DNA from: Hydrogenophaga sp. SL48
GTDB lineage: Bacteria > Pseudomonadota > Gammaproteobacteria > Burkholderiales > Burkholderiaceae_C
Length of the DNA stretch: 64,000 bases
NCBI RefSeq assembly: GCF_021729865.1
Contig: NZ_CP063400.1
Coordinates: forward strand, 2,294,001 to 2,358,000
Direction: 5' to 3'
Both the position numbers and the translations under genes were made by a program. Below are positions 52,884-60,992 of the stretch, piece by piece (the first letter of the stretch is position 1; every line of letters begins with the position of its first letter). The notes under the pieces were generated by a model. The model did not search any database and was not told the DNA's origin. It saw only the letters and a program-made list of their open reading frames with translations.

Positions 52884-54272
52884 TTACTCCGTCCAGCCGC
52901 CCCCAAGCGCCTTGTACAAGGCCACCTGGCTCTGCTGCTGGGCCAGTTTCGTCTGCGCCAGCGCCTGCTGGGTGGCGAACAGCGAGCGTTGGGCATCCAG
53001 CACATCCAGGTAACTCGACACCCCGTTGCGGTAACGCAGGTCGGCGAGGCGGAAGCGCTCGGCTTCGGCCGTGGCCTGGGTCTGCTGGGCGATGAGTTGT
53101 TCGCCCAGCGTGGCGCGACCGGCCAGTGCATCGGCGACCTCACGGAACGCGGTCTGGATGGCCTTCTCGTACTGCGCCACGGCCACGTCGCGCGACACCT
53201 TGGCCACCGTCAGGTTGGCCTGGTTGCGGCCCGCGTCAAAGATCGGCAACAGCGCCTGGGGCGCCAGCGAGAAACCCCAGGAGCCGCTTTCAAACAGGCC
53301 CGAGAGCTGGTTGCTCACCGTGCCCACGCTCGCGGTGAGCGAGATGCGCGGGAAGAAGGCGGCGCGCGCCGCGCCGATGTTGGCGTTGGCGGCGATCAGC
53401 GCCTGTTCGGCCTGCCGGATGTCCGCGCGGCGGTTGAGCAGGTCGGAGGGCAAGCCTTCGGGCACATCGCTCAGCTGTGCCTGGGTGGTCGCGCCGGGCC
53501 CGAAGGGCAGCAGGTGCGCTGGCAGGGTCTGGCCCACCAGCAGGGTCAGCGCGTTCAGATCGAGCGACTTCGCCCGTTGCTGCTGGGCCAGCGTGCTGCG
53601 CGCGGCGGCGGCCAGCGATTCGGCCTGGCGCAGGTCGAGCGCCGAGTTGGCGCCGTTGTCGAAGCGCAGCTTGGTCAGGCGCAGCGAGTCCTCGCGGGTG
53701 GCGAGCGTGCTTTGCGTGAGGCTCAGCAGTTCCTCATCGGCCTGCAGGCTCAGCCAGGTGCTGGCCACCGCCGCGACCAGGCTGGTTTGCGCCGCCCGGC
53801 GCGCCTCTTCGCTGGCCAGGAACTGGGCCAGCGCGGCGTCTTTCAGGCTCGCCACCCGACCAAAGAAGTCCAGCTCCCAGCTGGCCATCGCCAGACCCGC
53901 CGTGTAGGTGCTGCTCATGCCGCCATCGGCCGTGGGCTGGCGGTTGCCGGAGGCGGCCAGGTTCAGCGTGGGCAGCTGGTCGGCGCGGCGGATCTGGTAC
54001 TGCGCGCGCACCTGCTCGATGTTGAGCGTGGCCACGCGCAAGTCGCGGTTGTTCTGCAGCGACAGCGCGATCAGCTCGCGCAGGCGGGCGTCCTGAACGA
54101 AGCCCGACCAACTGACCAGCTCGGCACCCGCCGGTGCGTTGGCGGCCTGGCCGGGGAACACCGCCGCCACCGGCGCAGCGGGGCGCTCGTGGGTGGGGAT
54201 GAAGGAACAGCCGGTCAGCACCAGCACCGCCAGGGCCATCGCGCTGCGGCGAAAGGTCAAAGAAGAAGTCAT
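52884..54272 (-). CDS. RND efflux outer membrane lipoprotein, NodT/OprM family
   Basis: 462 residues. A lipoprotein signal with lipobox LTGC at residues about 15-18, then two OEP repeats rich in helices (ALIAANANIGAARAAFFPRISL, SYLDVLDAQRSLFATQQALAQ). It forms the outer-membrane channel of the tripartite pump. The start is MTSSLTFRRS. It is the third gene of the adaptor-pump-channel operon, 149 bp after the pump gene, with a GC-rich repeat in the gap. Confidence 0.95.
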   Translation of the reverse strand: MTSSLTFRRSAMALAVLVLTGCSFIPTHERPAAPVAAVFPGQAANAPAGAELVSWSGFVQDARLRELIALSLQNNRDLRVATLNIEQVRAQYQIRRADQLPTLNLAASGNRQPTADGGMSSTYTAGLAMASWELDFFGRVASLKDAALAQFLASEEARRAAQTSLVAAVASTWLSLQADEELLSLTQSTLATREDSLRLTKLRFDNGANSALDLRQAESLAAAARSTLAQQQRAKSLDLNALTLLVGQTLPAHLLPFGPGATTQAQLSDVPEGLPSDLLNRRADIRQAEQALIAANANIGAARAAFFPRISLTASVGTVSNQLSGLFESGSWGFSLAPQALLPIFDAGRNQANLTVAKVSRDVAVAQYEKAIQTAFREVADALAGRATLGEQLIAQQTQATAEAERFRLADLRYRNGVSSYLDVLDAQRSLFATQQALAQTKLAQQQSQVALYKALGGGWTE

Positions 54273-54372
54273 GTCAATGTCTCCAGCGCGTTTCGTGAAA
54301 CACGCCATGCAACGAAAGAAGAGGTGCCGCCCCGCACACGCCGCAGAACCGGCTCTGCCGGGCTGCGGGTGT

Positions 54373-54415
54373 GCTCCCCCCGGGGGGAGACGCGAAGCGG
54401 CGCAGGAGGGACGTG
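54373..54415 (+). repeat. GC-rich extragenic repeat, copy 3
   Basis: CTCCCCCCGGGGGGAG, then ACGCGAAGCGGCGC, then AGGAGGG, between the pump and channel genes of the RND operon. It may lower expression of the channel gene relative to the pump or protect the transcript end. Confidence 0.6.
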
Positions 54416-54421
54416 TTCACC

Positions 54422-57400
54422 TCAATGCACCCCATGGTGCGCGGCCTGTTCGGCATCGTGATGACGCTGGCGCTCGCTGCCCTTGAAGAAGCTGCGGACG
54501 ACGACGAAGAAGATCGGCACGAACACCACCGCCAGCACCGTGCCGGTCAGCATGCCACCGATCACGCCGGTGCCGATGGCGCGCTGGCTGGCCGAGCCGG
54601 CGCCCGAGGCCAGGAACAGCGGCAGCACCCCCAGCGTGAACGCCAGAGAGGTCATGACGATGGGGCGGAAGCGCAGGTGGGCGGCGGCCAGCGCCGCTTC
54701 GATCACACCCTTGCCCTGCGCCTGCAGGTCTTTCGCGAACTCGATGATCAGGATCGCGTTCTTCGCCGAGAGGCCGATGATCGTGATCAGGCCGACCTGG
54801 AAGTACACGTCGTTCGAGTAGCCGCGCAACAGCGTGGCCAGCAGCACACCGAGCACGCCCAGCGGCACCACCAGCACCACCGCCAGCGGGATGGACCAGC
54901 TCTCGTACAACGCTGCCAGCGCGAGGAACACCGCCAGGATCGCGAAGCCGTAGAGGATCATGGCCTGCGAGCCGGCGAGCTTTTCTTCGCGCGACTGGCC
55001 GGTCCACTCGAAGCCGAAGCCCTGTGGCAGCTTGGCCGCCAGCGCCTCCATCTCGGCCATGGCCTCGCCGGTGCTCACGCCCGGCGCGGCGCTGCCGCTG
55101 ATGCGCATGGCGGAATAACCGTTGTAGCGCACGGTCTGCATCGGACCCGAGACCCACTTCGTGGTGGCAAAGGCCGACATCGGCACCGCCTGGCCCTTGC
55201 TGTTGAGCACGGTGATGCGCAACACGTCTTCGGGCTGCATGCGCGCCGTGGCGTCCGCCTGCACCACCACGCGCTGCAGGCGCCCGGCGTTGGGGAAGTC
55301 GTTCACGTAGCTGGACCCCAGCGCGGTGCCGATGGCGGCGCTGACGCTGTCAAAACCCACGCCCAGCGCGTTGGCGCGGTCGCGGTCGATGTCGATCTGC
55401 AGCTGGGGCGCGTCTTCCAGGCCGTCGGGGCGGACCTGCGTGAGCAGTTTGCTCTGCGAGGCCATGCCCAGCATCTGGTTGCGCGCCGCGAGCAGCGCGT
55501 CGCGGCCCTGGCCGGCGCGGTCCTGCAGGCGGAAGCTGAAGCCCGAGGAGGCGCCCAGCTCGGGAATCGGCGGCGGGCTGAGCGGGAAGACGAACGCATC
55601 GCGGATGCCGGAGAACGCCCCGAAGGCCCGCCCCGCCAACGACTGCGCGTCGCTGCCCGGCGCGGTGCGCTCGGACCAGTCTTTCAGCGTCACGAAAGCG
55701 AGCGCCGCGTTCTGGCCCTGGCCCGAAAAGCTGAAGCCCAGCACGCCGACCATGCCCTCGACCTCCGGTTGCTGGAGCATGAAGCCTTCGACCTGCTTCA
55801 TCACTTCCAGCGTGCGCTCTTGCGTGGCACCCGGCGGCAGCTGCACGTTCACCAGCAGGTTGCCCTGGTCCTCGTTGGGCAGGAAGGACGTGGGCAGGCG
55901 CTGGTAGATCACCGCCGCCGCCGCGACGATGGCCGCGTAGATGATCAGCGTGCGGCCAGCGCGCGGCAGCAGCTTGCCCACACCGCCTTCGTAGCCCTTG
56001 GCCGTGCGCGCGAAGCCACGGTTGAACCAGCCGAAGAACCCGGTCTTGGCGTGGGCGTGGCCCGCCTCCACCGGCTTGAGCAGCGTGGCGCACAGCGCGG
56101 GCGTGAGCGACAGCGCCATGAAGGCGGAGAAGGCGATGGACATGCCCATCACCGCCGCGAACTGGCGGTAGATGTTGCCCACCGAACCGCTGAAGAAGGC
56201 CAGCGGCACGAACACCGAGATGAGCACCACGGTCACGCCGATGATGGCGCCCGAGATCTGGCCCATTGCCTTGCGCGTGGCCTCCAGCGGCGGCAGGCCC
56301 TCCTCGCTCATGATGCGTTCGACGTTCTCCACCACCACGATGGCGTCGTCCACCACGATGCCGATCACCAGCACCATGCCGAACATGGTCAGCACGTTGA
56401 TCGAAAAGCCCAGGGCCATCAGACCGCCGAACGTGCCCAGCAAGGCCACCGGCACCACCAGGGTCGGGATCAGTGTGTAGCGCCAGTTCTGCAGGAACAG
56501 GAACATCACCAGGAACACCAGCGCCACCGCCTCGGCCAGCGTCTTGGCCACCTCCTGGATGGAGATCTTCACGAACTTGGAGCTGTCGTAAGGGATGTTC
56601 CAGGTCATGCCCTTGGGGAAGAACTTCTCCAGCTCCGCCATCTTGGTGCGCACGGCCTCGGCCGTGGCCAGCGCGTTGCCACTGGGAGCGAGCTGCACGC
56701 CGATGCCGGTGGACGGCTTGCCGTTCAGGCGCGCCGACGTGGCGTAGGCCTGGGCACCGAGTTCGATGCGCGCCACGTCCTTCAGGCGCACGGTCGCACC
56801 GTCGCTGCTGGCGCGCAGCACGATGTTCCCGAATTGCTCGACGCTGGCGAGCTGGCCATTGACCACCACGGTCGCCGCGATGCTCTGACCCGCCACGTTG
56901 GGCAGCGCGCCGATCTCACCGGCTGAGACCTGCGCGTTCTGGGCGCGGATCGCGTTGCTCACGTCGGCCGCACTGAGGTTGAAACCCAGCAGCTTGGCCG
57001 GGTCGATCCAGATGCGCATGGCGCGTTCGGTGCCGAACAGCTGGGCCTGGCCCACGCCCGGCAGGCGCTGGATTTCCGGCACCACGCTGCGCGCGGCGTA
57101 GTCGCCCAGCGCCACCGGGTCCAGTGCCGGGTCGTCGCTGGACAGGATGGCGAACAGCAGGAAGTTGCTGTTGGCCTTGTCCACGCGCACGCCCTGCTGC
57201 GTCACCGCCGACGGCAGGCGCGGTGTGGCGCGCGAGAGCCGGTTCTGCACATCCACCTGGGCCAGGGCCGGGTTGGTGCCGGCCTCGAAGCTCAGCGTGA
57301 TGCTGCCGGTGCCGTTGGCCTGCGCCACGGCTTCCATGTAGATCAGGCCAGGCGCGCCGTTCATTTCCTGCTCGATGACCGAGAGCACGCTGTCTTCCAG

Positions 57401-57568
57401 CGTCTTGGCCGAGGCGCCGGGGTAGGTGGCGTTGATGACGATGGACGGGGGCGCCACCGGCGGGTACTGCGCGATGGGCAGCTGCGTGATGGACACCGCG
57501 CCCAGCACCATGATGAAGAGCGCGATCACCCACGCGAAGATGGGGCGCTCGATGAAAAACTTTGCCAT
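54422..57568 (-). CDS. RND multidrug efflux permease, HAE1 family (AcrB/MexB-like)
   Basis: 1048 residues, full length, 12 TM segments. MAKFFIERPIFAWVIALFIM starts the protein; TM4 keeps the proton-relay pair in VIGIVVDDAIVVVENVERIM, and PTSFLPNEDQG starts the second half. It is the inner-membrane pump of a tripartite drug/proton antiporter. It begins 12 bp after the adaptor gene and is regulated from the promoter divergent to the TetR gene. Confidence 0.97.
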   Translation of the reverse strand: MAKFFIERPIFAWVIALFIMVLGAVSITQLPIAQYPPVAPPSIVINATYPGASAKTLEDSVLSVIEQEMNGAPGLIYMEAVAQANGTGSITLSFEAGTNPALAQVDVQNRLSRATPRLPSAVTQQGVRVDKANSNFLLFAILSSDDPALDPVALGDYAARSVVPEIQRLPGVGQAQLFGTERAMRIWIDPAKLLGFNLSAADVSNAIRAQNAQVSAGEIGALPNVAGQSIAATVVVNGQLASVEQFGNIVLRASSDGATVRLKDVARIELGAQAYATSARLNGKPSTGIGVQLAPSGNALATAEAVRTKMAELEKFFPKGMTWNIPYDSSKFVKISIQEVAKTLAEAVALVFLVMFLFLQNWRYTLIPTLVVPVALLGTFGGLMALGFSINVLTMFGMVLVIGIVVDDAIVVVENVERIMSEEGLPPLEATRKAMGQISGAIIGVTVVLISVFVPLAFFSGSVGNIYRQFAAVMGMSIAFSAFMALSLTPALCATLLKPVEAGHAHAKTGFFGWFNRGFARTAKGYEGGVGKLLPRAGRTLIIYAAIVAAAAVIYQRLPTSFLPNEDQGNLLVNVQLPPGATQERTLEVMKQVEGFMLQQPEVEGMVGVLGFSFSGQGQNAALAFVTLKDWSERTAPGSDAQSLAGRAFGAFSGIRDAFVFPLSPPPIPELGASSGFSFRLQDRAGQGRDALLAARNQMLGMASQSKLLTQVRPDGLEDAPQLQIDIDRDRANALGVGFDSVSAAIGTALGSSYVNDFPNAGRLQRVVVQADATARMQPEDVLRITVLNSKGQAVPMSAFATTKWVSGPMQTVRYNGYSAMRISGSAAPGVSTGEAMAEMEALAAKLPQGFGFEWTGQSREEKLAGSQAMILYGFAILAVFLALAALYESWSIPLAVVLVVPLGVLGVLLATLLRGYSNDVYFQVGLITIIGLSAKNAILIIEFAKDLQAQGKGVIEAALAAAHLRFRPIVMTSLAFTLGVLPLFLASGAGSASQRAIGTGVIGGMLTGTVLAVVFVPIFFVVVRSFFKGSERQRHHDAEQAAHHGVH

Positions 57569-57580
57569 GCCGGCTGCTCC

Positions 57581-58906
57581 TTACTTGGCCGCTGCCGGAG
57601 CGGGGGCTGCTGCGGGCTTGGTTTCAGCGGCTGGCGGTGTGCCTGCCGCTGGAGCACCCGCGGGTGCGGCAGGCGCCGCTGCGGGCGCTGCGCCCGGCGG
57701 CGTCCATGGCACCGCTTTCACCGGCGTGCCGGGCGGCATCATCTGCAGCTTCTGGAAGCCGTCCACCATCACCTGCTCGCCGGCTTTCAGGCCGTCCATG
57801 ACGACCCACTGGCCGCCTTGCTGGCCGCCGACCTTCACCTTGCGCTGCTCGATCTTGCCGTCCGCACCCACCACCGACACCGTGTCGCCCTGGGCCGAGC
57901 GGGTCACCGCCTGCTGCGGCAGCTGGATCGCGTCGCTGGCGGTCGCCTGTTCCAGGCGCACGCGCACGTACAGGCCCGGCAGCAGCGCACCGCCGGGGTT
58001 GGGCACCTCGGCGCGCAGCGTCACCTGGCCGGTGGTGGCGTCCACCGTCAGATCGGAAAACAGCAGCTTGCCGGGCTTGGCATACTCGCTGCCGTCGTCC
58101 AGCACCACGCGCACGGCGGCCGCACCGTTGCCCGCGCCCTTGAGCTGACCGGCTTCCATCGCGCGCTTGAGGCGCATGGCTTCCGTGGCCGACTGGGTGA
58201 AGTTCACGTAGAGCGGGTCCACCTGCTGGATCACGGCGAGCGCCGTGGCCTCGCCCTGTCCCACCAGCGCACCCTCGGTCACCAGCGCGCGGCCGATGCG
58301 GCCCGAGATCGGCGCGGTCACGCTCGCGTAATTGAGGTTGATGCCCGCCGTGCGCACGGCGGCACGGGCCGCCGCGACGTCGGCTTCGGCGGATTTCTGT
58401 GCCGCCACGGCGGTGGTGAACTCCTGCTGGCTGATGGCGTTTTCGGCCACCAGCGGCTTGTAGCGGTCGGCGACCGCCTTGGTGTTGGCCAGGTTGGCTT
58501 CGGCACGGGCCAGCGAGGCCTGCGCGCTCTGCAGCGTGGCCTGGTACGGGGCGGCATCGATGCGGAACAGCGCCTGACCGGCTTTCACGTCGCTGCCCTC
58601 GCGGAACAGCTGCTGCTGCACGATGCCCGCCGCGCGTGCCCGCACCTGCGCCACGCGCGAGGCCTCCAGGCGGCCAGGCAACTCGGTCTGCAGGCCCACG
58701 TCACCCGGGGTGACCGTCACCACGCCCACTTCCGGTGCCGGCATGCCCCCGCCCGGTGCACCACCAGCCGCCGCCGGGGCGTCGGCCTGGCCACAGGCCG
58801 CCAGGGCCGCCAACAGCGGCAGCAGCACCAGGGCCTGGCGCAGGCGCACGGTGGTCATGGACGACGCCGTCGGGCGCCGCGAGAAAGATGGGGTGGTTGC
58901 GGGCAT
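57581..58906 (-). CDS. RND efflux periplasmic adaptor subunit (AcrA/MexA-like)
   Basis: 441 residues. Lipoprotein signal ALVLLPLLAALAACG at about 26-40, lipoyl/barrel-sandwich halves (ARAAGIVQQQLFREGSDVKAGQALFRID and YASVTAPISGRIGRALV), an alpha-hairpin with AEANLANTKAVADRYKPLV, and a C-terminal Ala/Pro-rich tail of about 45 residues that looks disordered. It links pump and channel. The start is MPATTPS; upstream frame continuation crosses the operator and is rejected. Confidence 0.95.
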   Translation of the reverse strand: MPATTPSFSRRPTASSMTTVRLRQALVLLPLLAALAACGQADAPAAAGGAPGGGMPAPEVGVVTVTPGDVGLQTELPGRLEASRVAQVRARAAGIVQQQLFREGSDVKAGQALFRIDAAPYQATLQSAQASLARAEANLANTKAVADRYKPLVAENAISQQEFTTAVAAQKSAEADVAAARAAVRTAGINLNYASVTAPISGRIGRALVTEGALVGQGEATALAVIQQVDPLYVNFTQSATEAMRLKRAMEAGQLKGAGNGAAAVRVVLDDGSEYAKPGKLLFSDLTVDATTGQVTLRAEVPNPGGALLPGLYVRVRLEQATASDAIQLPQQAVTRSAQGDTVSVVGADGKIEQRKVKVGGQQGGQWVVMDGLKAGEQVMVDGFQKLQMMPPGTPVKAVPWTPPGAAPAAAPAAPAGAPAAGTPPAAETKPAAAPAPAAAK

Positions 58907-59007
58907 GAATAACCTCTTGGGCGACAGGTGATGTATGGAACGACGGAGAATCAGGACAGGTATCGGGGAGTGCAAGGCGCGTGCCAAGACCTTCAAAAGG
59001 GACGCAG

Positions 59008-59035
59008 TATACATACACACACGAATGTATGTATA
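59008..59035. promoter_or_regulatory. AcrR-type operator
   Basis: TATACATACA, 8 bp, TGTATGTATA: a perfect 10-bp inverted repeat between the adaptor gene and the divergent TetR-family gene. The core TACATACA-N8-TGTATGTA matches the arms and spacing of the published E. coli acrAB operator bound by AcrR. It lies 34 bp before the regulator ATG and about 100 bp before the adaptor gene, so it can control both. Confidence 0.88.
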
Positions 59036-59068
59036 TTCGCGGGGTCTCTTCTTTTGTGAGCACACCAC

Positions 59069-59737
59069 ATGGTCCGCCGCACCAAGGCCGATGCCGAAGC
59101 CACCCGCCACTCGCTCCTGGACGCAGCCGAACAGCTGTTTCAGGCGCGTGGCGTTTCGCGCACCTCGCTCAACGACATCGCCACCGCCGCCGGCACCACG
59201 CGCGGCGCGATCTACTGGCACTTCAAGGACAAGGCCGACCTGTTCAACGCGATGATGGAACGTGTCACCCTGCCGCTGGAAGAGTCCATGGCCTGCGCCG
59301 GTGCCAACGCCCGCGTGTCCGACGATCCGCTGCACATTCTGCGCGATTCGCTCAAGGAAGCGCTGCACAAGACCGCCACCGACGAGCAGACGCGCCGCGT
59401 GTTCGAGATCGCGACGCACCAGGTGGAATACAACGACGAGATGCACGCGGTGCGCGAACGCCATCTGCAGGTGCGCAACGACTGTGTGAAGCAGACCGCG
59501 CAGGTGCTGCAGGCGGCGGCACACAAACAGGGCCTGAAACTCGCCATGCCCTTCTCTTCCGCTGCGCTGGGCATGCACGTCATCGCTGACGGCTTGATCC
59601 AGAACTGGCTGCTCGAGCCCGGCGCCTTCGACCTGCAGAAAGCGGGCCGGCAAACCATCGACACCTACCTCAGTGGCCTGGGCTTTGCATTGAAACCGGG
59701 CCACCCTTCACCCCCAAAACCGGTCCAGAGCGCCTGA
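59069..59737 (+). CDS. acrR: TetR family repressor, AcrR/TtgR-like
   Basis: 222 residues. The N-terminal helix-turn-helix reads DAAEQLFQARGVSRTSLNDIATAAGTTRGAIYWHFKDKADLFNAM, which is the AcrR/TtgR/MexR-type recognition helix (TRGAIYWHF). The C-terminal part is the TetR_C ligand domain. It is divergent from the efflux operon and should repress it until a drug or toxic metabolite binds. Confidence 0.94.
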   Translation: MVRRTKADAEATRHSLLDAAEQLFQARGVSRTSLNDIATAAGTTRGAIYWHFKDKADLFNAMMERVTLPLEESMACAGANARVSDDPLHILRDSLKEALHKTATDEQTRRVFEIATHQVEYNDEMHAVRERHLQVRNDCVKQTAQVLQAAAHKQGLKLAMPFSSAALGMHVIADGLIQNWLLEPGAFDLQKAGRQTIDTYLSGLGFALKPGHPSPPKPVQSA

Positions 59738-59807
59738 ACCCCGGCGAGTCGGCCGCTTGCGCCAAAACAGGGCCTGCTCGCACAGTGCCTTTGCCGATCG
59801 GCTGAGT

Positions 59808-60149
59808 TCAGTCGGGGGACCGCTCGGGCACCGCGTCGACCGGCGCCGGCGCGCGCGATGGCAGCTTCAGGTGCAGGGCTGCCTGCGCCAGCAGGTTCGC
59901 GGACACCGGTGCGGTCACGAACACGAACAGCGTGATGAGCAACTCGGCGATGCCCGGACGGCCCTGCGCGGCAGCCACCAGCATCGACGCGATCAGCACC
60001 CCGCCCACGCCCAGCGTGGACGCCTTGGTCGGTGCATGCAGGCGCATGTAGAAGTCGGGCAGGCGCACCAGGCCGATGGCGCCCACCAGCAGAAAGAACG
60101 CCGCGATCACGATCACGGCGGCAGCGGTCCATTCGATCAAGGGGTTCAT
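59808..60149 (-). CDS. phaG: Mrp/Pha Na+(K+)/H+ antiporter subunit G
   Basis: 113 residues, three TM segments, MnhG/PhaG family: FLLVGAIGLVRLPDFYMRLHAPTKASTLGVGGVLIAS. Last gene of the antiporter operon. The start is MNPLIEWTAAAV; a long upstream frame overlaps the F gene and is rejected. Confidence 0.94.
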   Translation of the reverse strand: MNPLIEWTAAAVIVIAAFFLLVGAIGLVRLPDFYMRLHAPTKASTLGVGGVLIASMLVAAAQGRPGIAELLITLFVFVTAPVSANLLAQAALHLKLPSRAPAPVDAVPERSPD

Positions 60150-60168
60150 GTGCGGTGGTCCCTTCGGC

Positions 60169-60444
60169 TCATTCCACCACGTCGCCGCGGCTGAGGTAGC
60201 GGGCCAGCGCCACGGTGGAGGCAAAACCCAGCATCGCCACCAGCAGCGCACCTTCGAACAGCAGTGCCGTGTTCCAGCGGATGCCCAACAGCACGATGAG
60301 CGCCACCGCGTTCATGTAGAGCGTGTCCAGTGCGAGCACGCGATCGGTGGCGCTCGGTCCGCGCAGCAGCCGCACCGCGCACAGCAGCACAGCCAGCGTC
60401 ACCGCAGCGATACCGATGTTCAGCGCCATGTCGAGCACATTCAT
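60169..60444 (-). CDS. phaF: Mrp/Pha Na+(K+)/H+ antiporter subunit F
   Basis: 91 residues, three TM segments, with AVRLLRGPSATDRVLALDTLYMNAVALIVLLG and ARYLSRGDVVE, the MnhF/PhaF pattern. It starts inside the end of the E gene (ATGA overlap at 60441-60444) and lies 19 bp before phaG. Confidence 0.95.
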   Translation of the reverse strand: MNVLDMALNIGIAAVTLAVLLCAVRLLRGPSATDRVLALDTLYMNAVALIVLLGIRWNTALLFEGALLVAMLGFASTVALARYLSRGDVVE

Positions 60445-60992
60445 GTGAGGCTCCCGGGGTCAAGGTGGAAGACGCGCAGCAGCGGCGCCTCGTAGCGATT
60501 TTTCATCTCGGTGGCCATCGCGGCAGCGTCTTCGCAGACGAGGGCATGGACCAGGATCACCCTCTTCTCCTCGTCAATCACCGCCGACACGGTGCCGGGC
60601 GTGGTGGTGATGATGCTCGCGAACAAGGCGTTGACGCGGTGATGGTCGCTGGCCAGCGGCACGGGAATCCAGCCCGGCTGCATGCGATCAAGGGGCCCCA
60701 GCACCAGCCTCGCCACCACCACGTTGGACACCACAATGTCCCACAGCACCACGGCCATGAGACGCAAGGCCGTCGGCCAATGCACGGCGCTGGCCTGCGT
60801 CAGGAACGGGCTCAGCAGGCGCGGCACGACCAGGCCGATCAGCAGCGCCGAGAGCAGGTGCACCGGCTCCAGGCTGTGCGACAACGCCAGCCAGCTCAAG
60901 CCCAGCAGCACAGAGAGCACCGGGTGGGCGAACCAGCCGCGGGCCGGGTAACGTTTGCTGCGGGGCGCCGTGCGGGATGCGTCGGATGTCAT
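60441..60992 (-). CDS. phaE: Mrp/Pha Na+(K+)/H+ antiporter subunit E
   Basis: 183 residues, MnhE/PhaE family: HPVLSVLLGLSWLALSHSLEPVHLLSALLIGLVVPRLL, a DIVVSNVVVARLVLGP block and a soluble C-terminal domain with TTPGTVSAVIDEEKRVILVHAL. Four-base overlaps on both sides. Needed for complex assembly. Confidence 0.95.
   Translation of the reverse strand: MTSDASRTAPRSKRYPARGWFAHPVLSVLLGLSWLALSHSLEPVHLLSALLIGLVVPRLLSPFLTQASAVHWPTALRLMAVVLWDIVVSNVVVARLVLGPLDRMQPGWIPVPLASDHHRVNALFASIITTTPGTVSAVIDEEKRVILVHALVCEDAAAMATEMKNRYEAPLLRVFHLDPGSLT

Noticed and set aside
54371..56926. Plus-strand frame of 851 codons opposite the RND pump
   Set aside because: Shadow frame; Arg/His/Gln/Gly-rich and low in hydrophobics, while the minus strand is a full AcrB-type pump.
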